From Streptomyces sp. 135 (GTDB lineage: Bacteria > Actinomycetota > Actinomycetes > Streptomycetales > Streptomycetaceae), in assembly GCF_020026305.1 (NCBI RefSeq), contig NZ_CP075691.1, forward strand, positions 4,650,001 through 4,714,000: a stretch of 64,000 nucleotides of DNA, given 5' to 3'. Below the pieces are notes generated by a model, which was not told where the DNA came from, ran no database searches, and saw nothing but the letters and a program-made list of their open reading frames with translations. Both the position numbers and the translations under genes were made by a program. Shown here piece after piece: positions 49,400 through 57,229 of this stretch (the stretch's first letter is position 1; each line of letters begins with the position of its first letter).

Positions 49400-49423
49400 G
49401 GGGGTAGGGCTGGCCCTACCCCC
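49400..49423. promoter_or_regulatory. 11-bp perfect inverted repeat in the ABC/DUF2786 divergent promoter
   Basis: GGGGGTAGGGC-TG-GCCCTACCCCC, then ACGTGCC. It is 55 bp from the ABC ATPase start and 44 bp from the DUF2786 start. The sequence CCCCCACGT/ACGTGGGGGTAGG is also seen at the edge of the dyad elements A-C. Confidence 0.55.
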
Positions 49424-49467
49424 ACGTGCCGCCCGGGGGTGTCCGCGGCACCTCATACCCTTGCTCC

Positions 49468-50631
49468 ATGTGCCCCAAGGATTCGGTGATCGACGACGCG
49501 TTCGCGGCGGCGCTGTACGGCGACGGCGACGAGGGCCTGGACACCGGAGCCTCCCTCCTCGCGGCGGCCCCCGGCGCGGACGCCGAGCTGCGCCGCCGGG
49601 GCGAGGAGTACCTGCGCCGCGCGTGGCGGGGCGGCTGGCAGCCCGCCGACGTCGTACGCCTGGTCCGGCGTGACCTGGAGGAGCCGCACGTACGGCTGGC
49701 CGCAGCGCTGATCCTCGCCGAGACGCGGGGCTACGCGCACCTGCCGCCCCGCTGGGCCGACCAGCTCGCCGACCTCGATCCCGGCTCGGAACCCGCCCGG
49801 CCCCGCGACCGCTTCTCGTACGCCACCACCCACCTCCAGCTCTACCGCCTGCTCCTGCGCCTCCCGCCCATCGAGCCGGTGGGCCCGCCGCCCGGCGAGA
49901 CCGTGCCGGGTCCCGTCGAGGGTGAGCCGCGCGCGCTGACCCGCATCCGCGCGCTGCTCGCCAAGGCCGAGGCGACCGGCTACCCGGAGGAGGCGGAGGC
50001 GCTCACCGCGAAGGCGCAGGAGCTGATGGCGCGCCACTCCCTCGACGAGGCGCTGCTCGCCGCCCGTACGCACGCGAAGGACGTCCCCGGGGCGTGCCGG
50101 GTCGGCGTGGACGCCCCGTACGAGACGGCGAAGGCGATCCTGCTCGACTCCGTGGCGGCCGCGAACCGCTGCCGGGCGGTGTGGAACGAGGCGTTCGGCT
50201 TCTCGACCGTCGTCGGCTTCGAGTCCGATCTGGAGGCCGTGGAGCTGCTCCACACCTCCCTGCTCGTGCAGGGCACGGCGGCGATGACGAAGGCGGAGGC
50301 GGGGCAGCGCGCGGCGGGCCGCAAGCGGACGAAAACGTTCCGGCAGACCTTCCTGCTGGCGTACGCGCACCGCATCGGCGCACGGCTGGCGCGGGCGGGC
50401 GAACACGCGGTCAGGGAAGCGGCCGAGGGCTCCGGGGGGAGCGCCGCCTCCCTGCTGCCCGTGCTCGCGGCGCGCGATGTCGCGGTGACCGACCGCGTGG
50501 AGCGGATGTTCCCGGAGACGACCACCACGCGCGTGCGCGGTGCGACGGACGGCGAGGGCTGGGCGCACGGCACGGCGGCGGCCGACCGCGCCCACGTGGC
50601 ACCCCGCGACCGGGGCCCCGCCCTGCCCTGA
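49468..50631 (+). CDS. DUF2786 domain protein
   Basis: 387 residues from ATG 49468 (MCPKDSVIDDAFAAALYG). Residues ~160-205 are the DUF2786 motif: LTRIRALLAKAEATGYPEEAEALTAKAQELMARHSLDEAL (in part), a helical pair of unknown role. The N-terminal ~110 residues are helical (YLRRAWRGGWQPADVVRLVRRDL); the C-terminus has a conserved AYAHRIGARL segment. There are no membrane helices. It may be a nucleic-acid- or protein-binding cytosolic protein; function unknown. It is divergent from the ABC exporter. Confidence 0.85.
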   Translation: MCPKDSVIDDAFAAALYGDGDEGLDTGASLLAAAPGADAELRRRGEEYLRRAWRGGWQPADVVRLVRRDLEEPHVRLAAALILAETRGYAHLPPRWADQLADLDPGSEPARPRDRFSYATTHLQLYRLLLRLPPIEPVGPPPGETVPGPVEGEPRALTRIRALLAKAEATGYPEEAEALTAKAQELMARHSLDEALLAARTHAKDVPGACRVGVDAPYETAKAILLDSVAAANRCRAVWNEAFGFSTVVGFESDLEAVELLHTSLLVQGTAAMTKAEAGQRAAGRKRTKTFRQTFLLAYAHRIGARLARAGEHAVREAAEGSGGSAASLLPVLAARDVAVTDRVERMFPETTTTRVRGATDGEGWAHGTAAADRAHVAPRDRGPALP

Positions 50632-50662
50632 CCCACCCCGCGCCCTGTCCTCGCGCCGGGCG

Positions 50663-51175
50663 CTACGTCAAGAAGTCCGAGCACACATGCGGCCCCAGCT
50701 CCCCGCCGCCCGCCACGAACACCACCGTCACCCGTACGTCGTCCGGCCGTGTCCGCCCGCTCTCGTCGAGGACGGACCGCGCCCGCGCCAGACTGCACAC
50801 CAACTGCCCGGCGAGGTTCCGGTCCTGGACGGAGGCCGGGTCGAGCACCCGGTCGGGGGCCCGCACCGTGAGCCGGTCGCCCGCGCCGGTGACCTCCCAC
50901 GTCCCGCCCGAGACCAGTGTGGTGAGACCGGAACGCTTCTCGGACTCGGAGGGGCTCATCAGCAGCTTGATGACGTGGACAGGCTCCCGGATCTCCTGGC
51001 CCGGCCGGGGCGCGCCCTCCAGCCGGCCCGACTCGGAGACGAAGTACAGCCGCAGCCCCTTGGTGAGCCCGCTCGCCGGCTCCCCCGCGGCCACCACTCC
51101 GGTGGGCCGCACCCCGCACCCGGCCAGTACGAGCACGGACAGCACGGACAGCACGGCCCCGACCACCCGCCTCAC
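50663..51175 (-). CDS. Lipoprotein coupled to a two-component system
   Basis: 170 residues from GTG 51175, which overlaps the kinase stop (GTGA). VVGAVLSVLSVLVLAGCGVRPTG is a lipoprotein signal with lipobox LAGC. The mature part has strands and helices (LRLYFVSESGRLEG, VHVIKLLMSPSESEKRSGL, VTVVFVAGGGELGPHVCSDFL) reminiscent of a GerMN-like sporulation/germination domain. It is the third gene of the RR-HK-lipoprotein operon, so it may modulate the kinase outside the cell, but this is inferred only from position. Confidence 0.78.
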   Translation of the reverse strand: MRRVVGAVLSVLSVLVLAGCGVRPTGVVAAGEPASGLTKGLRLYFVSESGRLEGAPRPGQEIREPVHVIKLLMSPSESEKRSGLTTLVSGGTWEVTGAGDRLTVRAPDRVLDPASVQDRNLAGQLVCSLARARSVLDESGRTRPDDVRVTVVFVAGGGELGPHVCSDFLT

Positions 51176-52638
51176 GCCCCGACCTCCCCGTCCGTCGCGC
51201 CCGCCCGCCGCCACGGCATCCGCAACGTGAACACCGCCCCGCCCCCGTCCCTGTTCGCCACCTCGATGGTTCCGCCGTGCAGTCGCGCGTTCTCCAGCGC
51301 GATGGCCGTGCCCAGGCCGCTGCCCTCCGACCGGGTGCGGGCGCTGTCCGCCTTGTAGAAGCGGTCGAAGACGTGGGGGAGCACCTCGGGCGGCAGGCCG
51401 GGCCCCCGGTCGGCGACCTCGACGCTCACCTGGCCCCCGGCCGCCCGCGCGGTGAGGGAGACCGGCGGCGCGCCGTGCCGCAGCGCGTTGCCGACGAGGT
51501 TGGCGACCACCACGTCGATGCGCCGGGCGTCGACCACGGCCCGTACGCCCTCCGGCAGCCGGCACTCCACCCGCCCCGTCCAGCCGCGCAGCGCGAGGGT
51601 TCCCCGGAGGGTCTCGGCGAGGTCGACCTCACCGAGGGTGAGGCGGGCCGCGCCCGAGTCGAAGCGGGACATCTCCATCAGGTCGTCGACGAGCCGGGCC
51701 AGGCGCGCCGTCTCGGCGCTGACCGTACGGGCGGCCCGGGCCGCGTCCGGCGGCAGCCGCTCGGCGTCCTCGTCGAGGACGGTGGCGACCATCGTCATCG
51801 CGGCGAGCGGCGTACGCAGTTCGTGCGAGACGTCGGCGACGAAGCGCCGCGCCCGCGCCTCCTGTTCGCGCAGTTCGGTGACGGACGCTTCGAGTGCCTG
51901 CGCCGTGCCGTTGAAGTCCCGTGCGAGCTCGGCCAGTTCGTCCCGGCCCCGAGGCGTCTCGACCCGGGAGGTGAGGTCCCCGGCGGCGTGTCTGCGGGTG
52001 GCGCGCCCCAGTTCGCGTACGGGCCGCAGTACGGTGCGCGCGGCGAGCAGCGCGAGCACGGTGGCGAGCAGCACCACGGGCAGGAGCCCGTCCCGTGCGG
52101 AGTCGAGGATCGCGGCGGTGTCGTCCTGTTCGGCGCGCAGCGAGGTGACGGCGAAGACGTCGAGGCCGGACGGCGGCCCGGAGGCGAAGGTGACGGGTGT
52201 GCCGGCCACGAGGTAGGGGCTGCCGTGCCGTTCGACCCGCTGGAGGCTCATGCGGTTGTGCTCGCGTACGGCGGTCCGCAGGGCGGAGGTGATGAGCGAC
52301 CGGTCGGCGGAGGCGTCGGAGGAGACCGTCAGGGAGCGGTACCGGGCGACGACGACCGCGTCACCGAGGCCGTCGGCGACGCTGACGGCGAAGCGGGTGA
52401 GGGAGACCTCGTCGGGCGGCATGGCGAGGTCGGCGGCGACCTGGTCGACGCGGTTCTTGAAGTCGGTGCGCACGGCGTCCTGTTTGCGCTCGAGGACGGC
52501 GGTGCGGGACTCCCGGTAGGCGAGCCCGGTGGCCGTGACCGCGCTGACCAGGGCGACGAGGACGAAGGCGACGACGAGCCGCACCCGCAGCCCGCCCCAC
52601 ACCCACGGCCGCGGGGACCGACCCCCCGGGAGCCTCAT
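51172..52638 (-). CDS. Sensor histidine kinase
   Basis: 488 residues from ATG 52638, which overlaps the response-regulator stop (ATGA). Two membrane helices (LVVAFVLVALVSAVTATGLA; LLPVVLLATVLALLA) flank a ~150-residue extracellular domain. HAMP follows (RTVLRPVRELGRATRRHAAGD), then H box RRFVADVSHELRTPLAAMTM, N box NLVGNALRHGAPP, G1 DRGPGLPP, F FDRFYKADSARTRSE and G2 GSGLGTAIALENARLHG. All kinase motifs are intact. Co-transcribed with the upstream regulator and the downstream lipoprotein. Signal unknown. Confidence 0.92.
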   Translation of the reverse strand: MRLPGGRSPRPWVWGGLRVRLVVAFVLVALVSAVTATGLAYRESRTAVLERKQDAVRTDFKNRVDQVAADLAMPPDEVSLTRFAVSVADGLGDAVVVARYRSLTVSSDASADRSLITSALRTAVREHNRMSLQRVERHGSPYLVAGTPVTFASGPPSGLDVFAVTSLRAEQDDTAAILDSARDGLLPVVLLATVLALLAARTVLRPVRELGRATRRHAAGDLTSRVETPRGRDELAELARDFNGTAQALEASVTELREQEARARRFVADVSHELRTPLAAMTMVATVLDEDAERLPPDAARAARTVSAETARLARLVDDLMEMSRFDSGAARLTLGEVDLAETLRGTLALRGWTGRVECRLPEGVRAVVDARRIDVVVANLVGNALRHGAPPVSLTARAAGGQVSVEVADRGPGLPPEVLPHVFDRFYKADSARTRSEGSGLGTAIALENARLHGGTIEVANRDGGGAVFTLRMPWRRAGATDGEVGA

Positions 52639-53336
52639 ACCGGCCCGAACCGGTACCCGAAGCCCCGTACCGTCTGTATGTACACCGGCTTGGCGGGTAC
52701 GTCCTCGAGCTTGGCGCGCAGGCGGCCGACCGCCGCGTCGACCAGCCGCGAGTCCCCGAGGAAGTCGTGCTCCCACACGGAGCGCAGCAGCTGCTCGCGG
52801 CTGAACACCTGCCCCGGTGAGGCGGAGAGTTCGAGCAGGACCCGCAGTTCGGTGGGCGGCAGCGCGACGACGGTGCCGCGCTTGGTGACGGTGAGCCCGG
52901 CACGGTCGATGACGAGCCCCGCGTACGTGTCCTCGCCGGGCCGCCTCCGCACCGGCTCGGCCCGCCGCAGCGCCGCCCGGATCCGCGCCTCCAGGACGGG
53001 CGCGGTCACGGGCTTGACCACGTAGTCGTCGGCGCCCGCCTCCAGGCCCCGCACGATGTCGCCGTCGTCGCCGCGCGCGGTCAGCATGATGACGGGGACG
53101 GCCGACCCCCTCGCGCGGATCCGCCGGCAGACCTCGAAGCCGTCCATGCCGGGCAGCATCAGGTCGAGCACGGCGAGTTCGACGGTGTGGCCCGCGGGCC
53201 CGGCGAGCAGGGCGAGGGCGGCCTCACCCGTGGCGGCGGTGTCGACCCCGTACCCGTGCCGGCGCAGCACCAGTTCCATTCCGTCGCGCACGGACGCGTC
53301 GTCCTCGATCAACAGCACATGGGGCACTCGGGGCAT
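52635..53336 (-). CDS. OmpR-family response regulator
   Basis: 233 residues from ATG 53336 (MPRVPHVLLIEDDASVRDGMEL). Receiver: IEDD, phospho-Asp in LAVLDLMLPGMDG, Thr in IMLTARGDDGD, Lys in DYVVKPVTAPVLEARI. Winged HTH: PPTELRVLLELSASPGQVFSREQLLRSVW, ending RLVDAAVGRLRAKLEDVPAKPVYIQTVRGFGYRF (in part). It likely autoregulates and controls the divergent efflux operon starting 53470; a GTGGCC/GGCCAC dyad lies in the spacer. Confidence 0.93.
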   Translation of the reverse strand: MPRVPHVLLIEDDASVRDGMELVLRRHGYGVDTAATGEAALALLAGPAGHTVELAVLDLMLPGMDGFEVCRRIRARGSAVPVIMLTARGDDGDIVRGLEAGADDYVVKPVTAPVLEARIRAALRRAEPVRRRPGEDTYAGLVIDRAGLTVTKRGTVVALPPTELRVLLELSASPGQVFSREQLLRSVWEHDFLGDSRLVDAAVGRLRAKLEDVPAKPVYIQTVRGFGYRFGPV

Positions 53337-53425
53337 GGCGACGATTATGGGCGAGGATCGGCGCGGATCAGGGCGGGCGGGAGCGTCGGGCGGGCGGACC
53401 CGGCGCATTGTTACGTTCTCATCAT

Positions 53426-53444
53426 GTGGCCATGGACCGGCCAC
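53426..53444. promoter_or_regulatory. Dyad in the RR/efflux divergent promoter
   Basis: GTGGCC-ATGGACC-GGCCAC (6-bp arms, 7-nt spacer) lies 26 bp before the lipoprotein start. It is a candidate site for the divergently encoded response regulator; weak on its own. Confidence 0.35.
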
Positions 53445-53469
53445 CATATGGGCGCCGGACGGTGATGCC

Positions 53470-54093
53470 ATGAGCATCCACACCACACCGCGCGGCACGG
53501 CCCGCCTGCGGATCGCCGCGCTCGTCGCCGCCCCGGTCCTCGCCCTCTCCGTCGCCTGCCAGGACGACGGCGGCGGCGCGCGGAGCTCCGACGAGGTCGC
53601 GTCGGCCCCCGGGAACGAGGACGGGACCGAGAAGAAGCCCGCGGCCACCGGCAAGAGCGCCTTCTTCGACGCCCAGATGAAGTACGTCCGCTGCATGCGC
53701 GGCAAGGCCGGGCTCAAGGACTACCCGGACCCGAAGCTCAGCGGCTACCTCGACTGGTCGAAGATCGACGCGCTCGTCGATCCGGACGGCGGCGGCGAGG
53801 AGTACAAGGGTGGCAAGAACGGCGTCTGCGTCCCCGAGCTGCGCGCCGCGATGAACCTGGAGCCCGAGCGCGACGCGCAGAAGGACTACGAGTCGATGCT
53901 CGCGCACGCCAAGTGCATGCGGGAGAACGGCGTATCGAAGTTCGGCAACCCCACGATGTCCGGCGGCAACGTCCTGCCCGGCGGCGAGACCGACCCCACC
54001 GATCCGACGATGGACCGCGACTCGCCCGCGTACAGGGAAGCCCGCGAGGCCTGCGAGGACAAGCTGCTCGAAGGCCTGGACGGGATGCAGTGA
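53470..54093 (+). CDS. Secreted lipoprotein leading the efflux operon
   Basis: 207 residues from ATG 53470. RIAALVAAPVLALSVACQDDGGG is a lipoprotein signal with lipobox SVAC. The mature protein has two CMR repeats, VRCMRGKAGLKDYPDP and HAKCMRENGVSKFGNP, plus GVCVPELRA and REACEDKLLEG, giving four mature cysteines probably in disulfides. The TGATG overlap (54091-54095) couples it to the adaptor. This CMR-repeat lipoprotein is the typical partner of actinobacterial MacA/MacB-like systems; its role may be substrate capture or sensing. Confidence 0.85.
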   Translation: MSIHTTPRGTARLRIAALVAAPVLALSVACQDDGGGARSSDEVASAPGNEDGTEKKPAATGKSAFFDAQMKYVRCMRGKAGLKDYPDPKLSGYLDWSKIDALVDPDGGGEEYKGGKNGVCVPELRAAMNLEPERDAQKDYESMLAHAKCMRENGVSKFGNPTMSGGNVLPGGETDPTDPTMDRDSPAYREAREACEDKLLEGLDGMQ

Positions 54094-55169
54094 TGAGCCG
54101 CCGTACGGGACCCCTGGCGGGCGCGGCCGTGGTGGCCGTCGCGGCGCTCGGGGCCGGCGCGTACGCCATCGGCGGCGGTGGCGAAGGCGCCGGACGCGCG
54201 GCGGACGGACTGCCGCCCGCCACCGCCACCGTCGTCCGCACCGACCTCGTGCGGTCCAAGACGGCCGACGGGAAGGTCGACTTCGCGGGGCGCCGCCCGG
54301 TGAAGGCGGCGGTCGGGGGCACGGTCACGGTCGCCGCGCGGGAGGGCGTCACCGTGACGCGCGGCCAGGCGCTCTACGAACTGGACGACAAGCCCGTGAC
54401 GCTGCTGTACGGCCCGGTCCCGGCCTTCCGCGAGATGCGGGCCGGCGACCGGGGCAGCGACGTCCTCCAGCTGGAACGCAACCTCGTCGCCCTCGGCTAC
54501 GGCGCAGGCCTGTACGTGGATCCCCGCTTCGACCGGACGACCGAGGCCGCCGTCAAGCGGTGGCAGAAGTCCCTGAACCGCACGCCGACGGGCCGGGTCG
54601 GCAAGGGAGACGTCGTCTTCCAGCCCGGCCAGGTCAAGGTCGCCGCGGTGGACGCGGCGCTCGCGGACCAGGTGGGCCCGGCCGACCCGGTCCTCACGGT
54701 CGCCTCCACGAAGCCCGTCGTCCGCGCCGAACTCGACCAGAGCGACGTCTCGCTCACCGCGAAGGGCACGAAGGCCGAGGTCACCCTGGCCGGCGGCAGG
54801 GTGGAGCCGGGCCGCGTCACCGGCACGGCGGCGCCGGACGCCGCCGGGGAGCGGGAGGACAGCGGCCCCGGCGACACCATCACCGTCGAAGTCACCCTGG
54901 ACGCGGGCCGGACGGCGGCCGAGGGCGAGGACACCCGGGCGACGGCGAGCGTGAAGTTCGTCAGCGAGGCCCGCAAGGGCGTCCTCGCGGTCCCGGTGGA
55001 GGCGGTGGTGGCCCTGCGCGGCGAAGACGGCGGCTACGGCCTCCAGGTCGTACGCGGCGGCACCTCCCGCATGGTCCGGGTCGAGACCGGCATGACGGCC
55101 GACGGCAGGATCGAGGTCAGCGGCCCCGGGATCGCGGAGGGCACCAAGGTGGGGGTGGCCGCCCCATGA
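54093..55169 (+). CDS. Membrane-fusion (HlyD/MacA-type) adaptor with embedded peptidoglycan-binding domain
   Basis: 358 residues from ATG 54093. The single N-terminal helix GPLAGAAVVAVAALGAGAYA anchors it. A biotinyl-lipoyl-like half (GTVTVAAREGVTVTRGQALYELDDKPVTLLYG) is interrupted at ~105-165 by a peptidoglycan-binding-type module (RGSDVLQLERNLVALGYGAG, FDRTTEAAVKRWQKSLNRTPTG). Beta-barrel and membrane-proximal strands follow, with VLAVPVEAVVALRGEDGGYGLQVV. The adaptor would bridge the permease and the wall in a Gram-positive MacAB-like exporter. It is coupled to both neighbours by overlaps. Confidence 0.88.
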   Translation: MSRRTGPLAGAAVVAVAALGAGAYAIGGGGEGAGRAADGLPPATATVVRTDLVRSKTADGKVDFAGRRPVKAAVGGTVTVAAREGVTVTRGQALYELDDKPVTLLYGPVPAFREMRAGDRGSDVLQLERNLVALGYGAGLYVDPRFDRTTEAAVKRWQKSLNRTPTGRVGKGDVVFQPGQVKVAAVDAALADQVGPADPVLTVASTKPVVRAELDQSDVSLTAKGTKAEVTLAGGRVEPGRVTGTAAPDAAGEREDSGPGDTITVEVTLDAGRTAAEGEDTRATASVKFVSEARKGVLAVPVEAVVALRGEDGGYGLQVVRGGTSRMVRVETGMTADGRIEVSGPGIAEGTKVGVAAP

Positions 55170-55900
55170 CCTCCGAGTCCGCCGCGCCCGCATGCGCACC
55201 ACCTCCCGTCATCGAGCTGCGGGACGTCACCAAGTCGTACGCCGGCGGGGTGCACGCCCTGCGCGGGGTGACCCTCACCGTCCGCGCGGGCGAACTCCTC
55301 GCGATCGTCGGCCCGTCGGGCTCCGGCAAGTCGACGGCGCTCAACGTCATCGGCACGCTGGACAAGCCCACCTCGGGCACGGTCCGCGTCGCGGGACACG
55401 ACGTCGGCGCCCTGTCGGACGCCCGGCTCTCCGCCCTGCGCGCCCGCCACATCGGCTTCGTCTTCCAGCACTTCCACCTGGCGGCGGGCCGCGACGCGCT
55501 CGACAACGTCGCGGACGGGCTGCTGTACGCGGGCGTGGGCCCGAAGGCCCGCCGTGCCCGCGCCCGCGAGGCCCTGGAGCGGGTGCGCCTAGGGCACCGC
55601 GTCGGCCACCGGCCGGGCGAACTCTCCGGCGGCGAGAAGCAGCGCGTGGCGATCGCCCGCGCGCTGGTGGGGGAGCCGTCCGTGCTCCTCGCGGACGAGC
55701 CGACGGGCGCCCTGGACACGGCGTCGGGGGAGGTCGTCATGGACCTGCTGCACGAGCTGAACAGGACGGGCACGACGATCTGCGTGATCACGCACGACCA
55801 CGACACGGCCGCTTCCCTGCCGCGCCGCGTCCGCTTCCGCGACGGCGAGATCACCGCCGACAGCGGCACACACCGTCGTACGGCAGGTGAGGCGAGATGA
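55166..55900 (+). CDS. ABC transporter ATP-binding protein (MacB type)
   Basis: 244 residues from ATG 55166, overlapping the adaptor stop (ATGA). Walker A GPSGSGKSTALNVIGTLD, Q loop FVFQHFHLAAGRDALDN, signature GELSGGEKQRVAIARAL, Walker B VLLADEPTGALD and H loop CVITHDHDTAASLP are all intact. The Lol/MacB-like leader VIELRDVTKSYAGGVHALRGV is at the N-terminus. It energises the FtsX-type permease encoded next, whose start overlaps by 4 nt. Confidence 0.93.
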   Translation: MTSESAAPACAPPPVIELRDVTKSYAGGVHALRGVTLTVRAGELLAIVGPSGSGKSTALNVIGTLDKPTSGTVRVAGHDVGALSDARLSALRARHIGFVFQHFHLAAGRDALDNVADGLLYAGVGPKARRARAREALERVRLGHRVGHRPGELSGGEKQRVAIARALVGEPSVLLADEPTGALDTASGEVVMDLLHELNRTGTTICVITHDHDTAASLPRRVRFRDGEITADSGTHRRTAGEAR

Positions 55901-57141
55901 ACGTAACCGACGGAACCCACGCAACCGACAGCGCCCACGGAACCCGCGGAGTCACCACCCTGAAGCCGTCCCGGCTCTCCCTCGCGGACACCCTCCGCGT
56001 CGGCGCCGTCGGCCTGCGCGCCCGCCGCGCGCGTGTCGTCCTGTCCGCCCTCGGCATCGCGATCGGCATCGCCACGATGGTCGCCGTCGTCGGCCTCTCC
56101 CAGTCCAGCAGGTCCGACCTGATGGCGAAGCTCGACCGGCTCGGCACGAACCTCCTGACCGCCGAGGCCGGCAAGGACCCCCTCGGCCAGGAGGTCCGGC
56201 TCCCCAAGGAGGCGGTGGCGATGGTGGAGCGCATCGGGCCGGTCCGGCACGCCACGGCGACGGCGGACGTCGACGCCCGCATCCGCCGCAGCGACGTGGT
56301 CCCCGAGGAGCGGACGGCAGGCGTGACGACCCAGGCCGCCCGCACCGACCTGCTGGAGGCCCTGAACGCGAGCGTGGCCCGGGGCGGTTGGCTCACCGAG
56401 GCCAGTGAGCGGCTGCCCGTGACGGTCCTCGGCGCGGTCGCGGCGGACCGCCTCGGCGTCACGGACCCGGGCGAGAAGATCATGATGGACGACGAGTACG
56501 TGGTCGTCGTGGGCATCCTGGACCCCGTCGAACTGGTCCCGAACCTCGACCGCGTCGCGCTCGTCGGCTTCCCGGCGGCGGAGAAGTACTTCGACTTCGA
56601 CGGCCACCCCACCACGGTCTTCGAGCGCTCGTCCGACGCCGCCGTCGAGGACGTACGCGAGGTCCTGGCCCGCACGGTCAGCCCCGGCGCCGAGGGATCC
56701 GTGAAGGTCTCCCGCCCCTCGGACGCGCTGGCCGCGAGCGCGGCGGCCGACAAGGGCCTGACGACGCTGATGCTGGGCCTCGGCGCGGTGGCGCTCCTGG
56801 TCGGTGGCGTCGGCGTCGCCAACACCATGGTGATCTCGGTACTCGAACGCCGCGCGGAGATCGGCCTGCGGCGCGCGCTGGGCGCCACGAGGAACGCGAT
56901 CCGCCTCCAGTTCCTGACGGAGTCCCTGCTCCTGTCGGCGCTCGGCGGCGCGGCGGGCGCGGTGCTCGGCACGGCGGCGACCTACGGCTTCGCCCTCGCC
57001 CAGGGCTGGACACCGGTGGTCCCGCCCTGGTCCCTGACGGCGGGCTTCGGCGCGACGCTGCTCATCGGCGTGACCGCGGGCCTCTACCCGGCGGTCCGCG
57101 CCGCCCGCCTGCACCCCACGGTCGCGCTGAGCGTCCCGTGA
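55897..57141 (+). CDS. MacB-type FtsX ABC permease
   Basis: 414 residues from ATG 55897 (ATGA overlap). First helix RARRARVVLSALGIAIGIATMVAVVGLS, then a large extracellular MacB-PCD-like domain (~60-280). A three-helix FtsX block follows: LMLGLGAVALLVGGVGVANTMVISVLERRAEIGLRRALGATRNAIRLQF (in part), ending PAVRAARLHPTVALSVP. This is one half of a homodimer with the ATPase; together with lipoprotein and adaptor it makes a four-gene tripartite-like exporter under the divergent two-component system. Confidence 0.92.
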   Translation: MNVTDGTHATDSAHGTRGVTTLKPSRLSLADTLRVGAVGLRARRARVVLSALGIAIGIATMVAVVGLSQSSRSDLMAKLDRLGTNLLTAEAGKDPLGQEVRLPKEAVAMVERIGPVRHATATADVDARIRRSDVVPEERTAGVTTQAARTDLLEALNASVARGGWLTEASERLPVTVLGAVAADRLGVTDPGEKIMMDDEYVVVVGILDPVELVPNLDRVALVGFPAAEKYFDFDGHPTTVFERSSDAAVEDVREVLARTVSPGAEGSVKVSRPSDALAASAAADKGLTTLMLGLGAVALLVGGVGVANTMVISVLERRAEIGLRRALGATRNAIRLQFLTESLLLSALGGAAGAVLGTAATYGFALAQGWTPVVPPWSLTAGFGATLLIGVTAGLYPAVRAARLHPTVALSVP

Positions 57142-57174
57142 ACCCCTGTGCCGATATGCCGCCCTCCTACCTCG

Positions 57175-57229
57175 CCGTATCAGCACAGAACGCTCCGTAC
57201 CGTCACACGATCCCCCGTATCATCACAGA
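57175..57229 (+). repeat. Three 15-bp direct repeats with 20-bp period, abutting a start codon
   Basis: CCGTATCAGCACAGA (57175), CCGTACCGTCACACG (57195) and CCGTATCATCACAGA (57215) repeat with a period of exactly 20 bp. The third ends at the base before GTG 57230. They occupy one face of the DNA helix, as for cooperative regulator binding. Confidence 0.7.
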
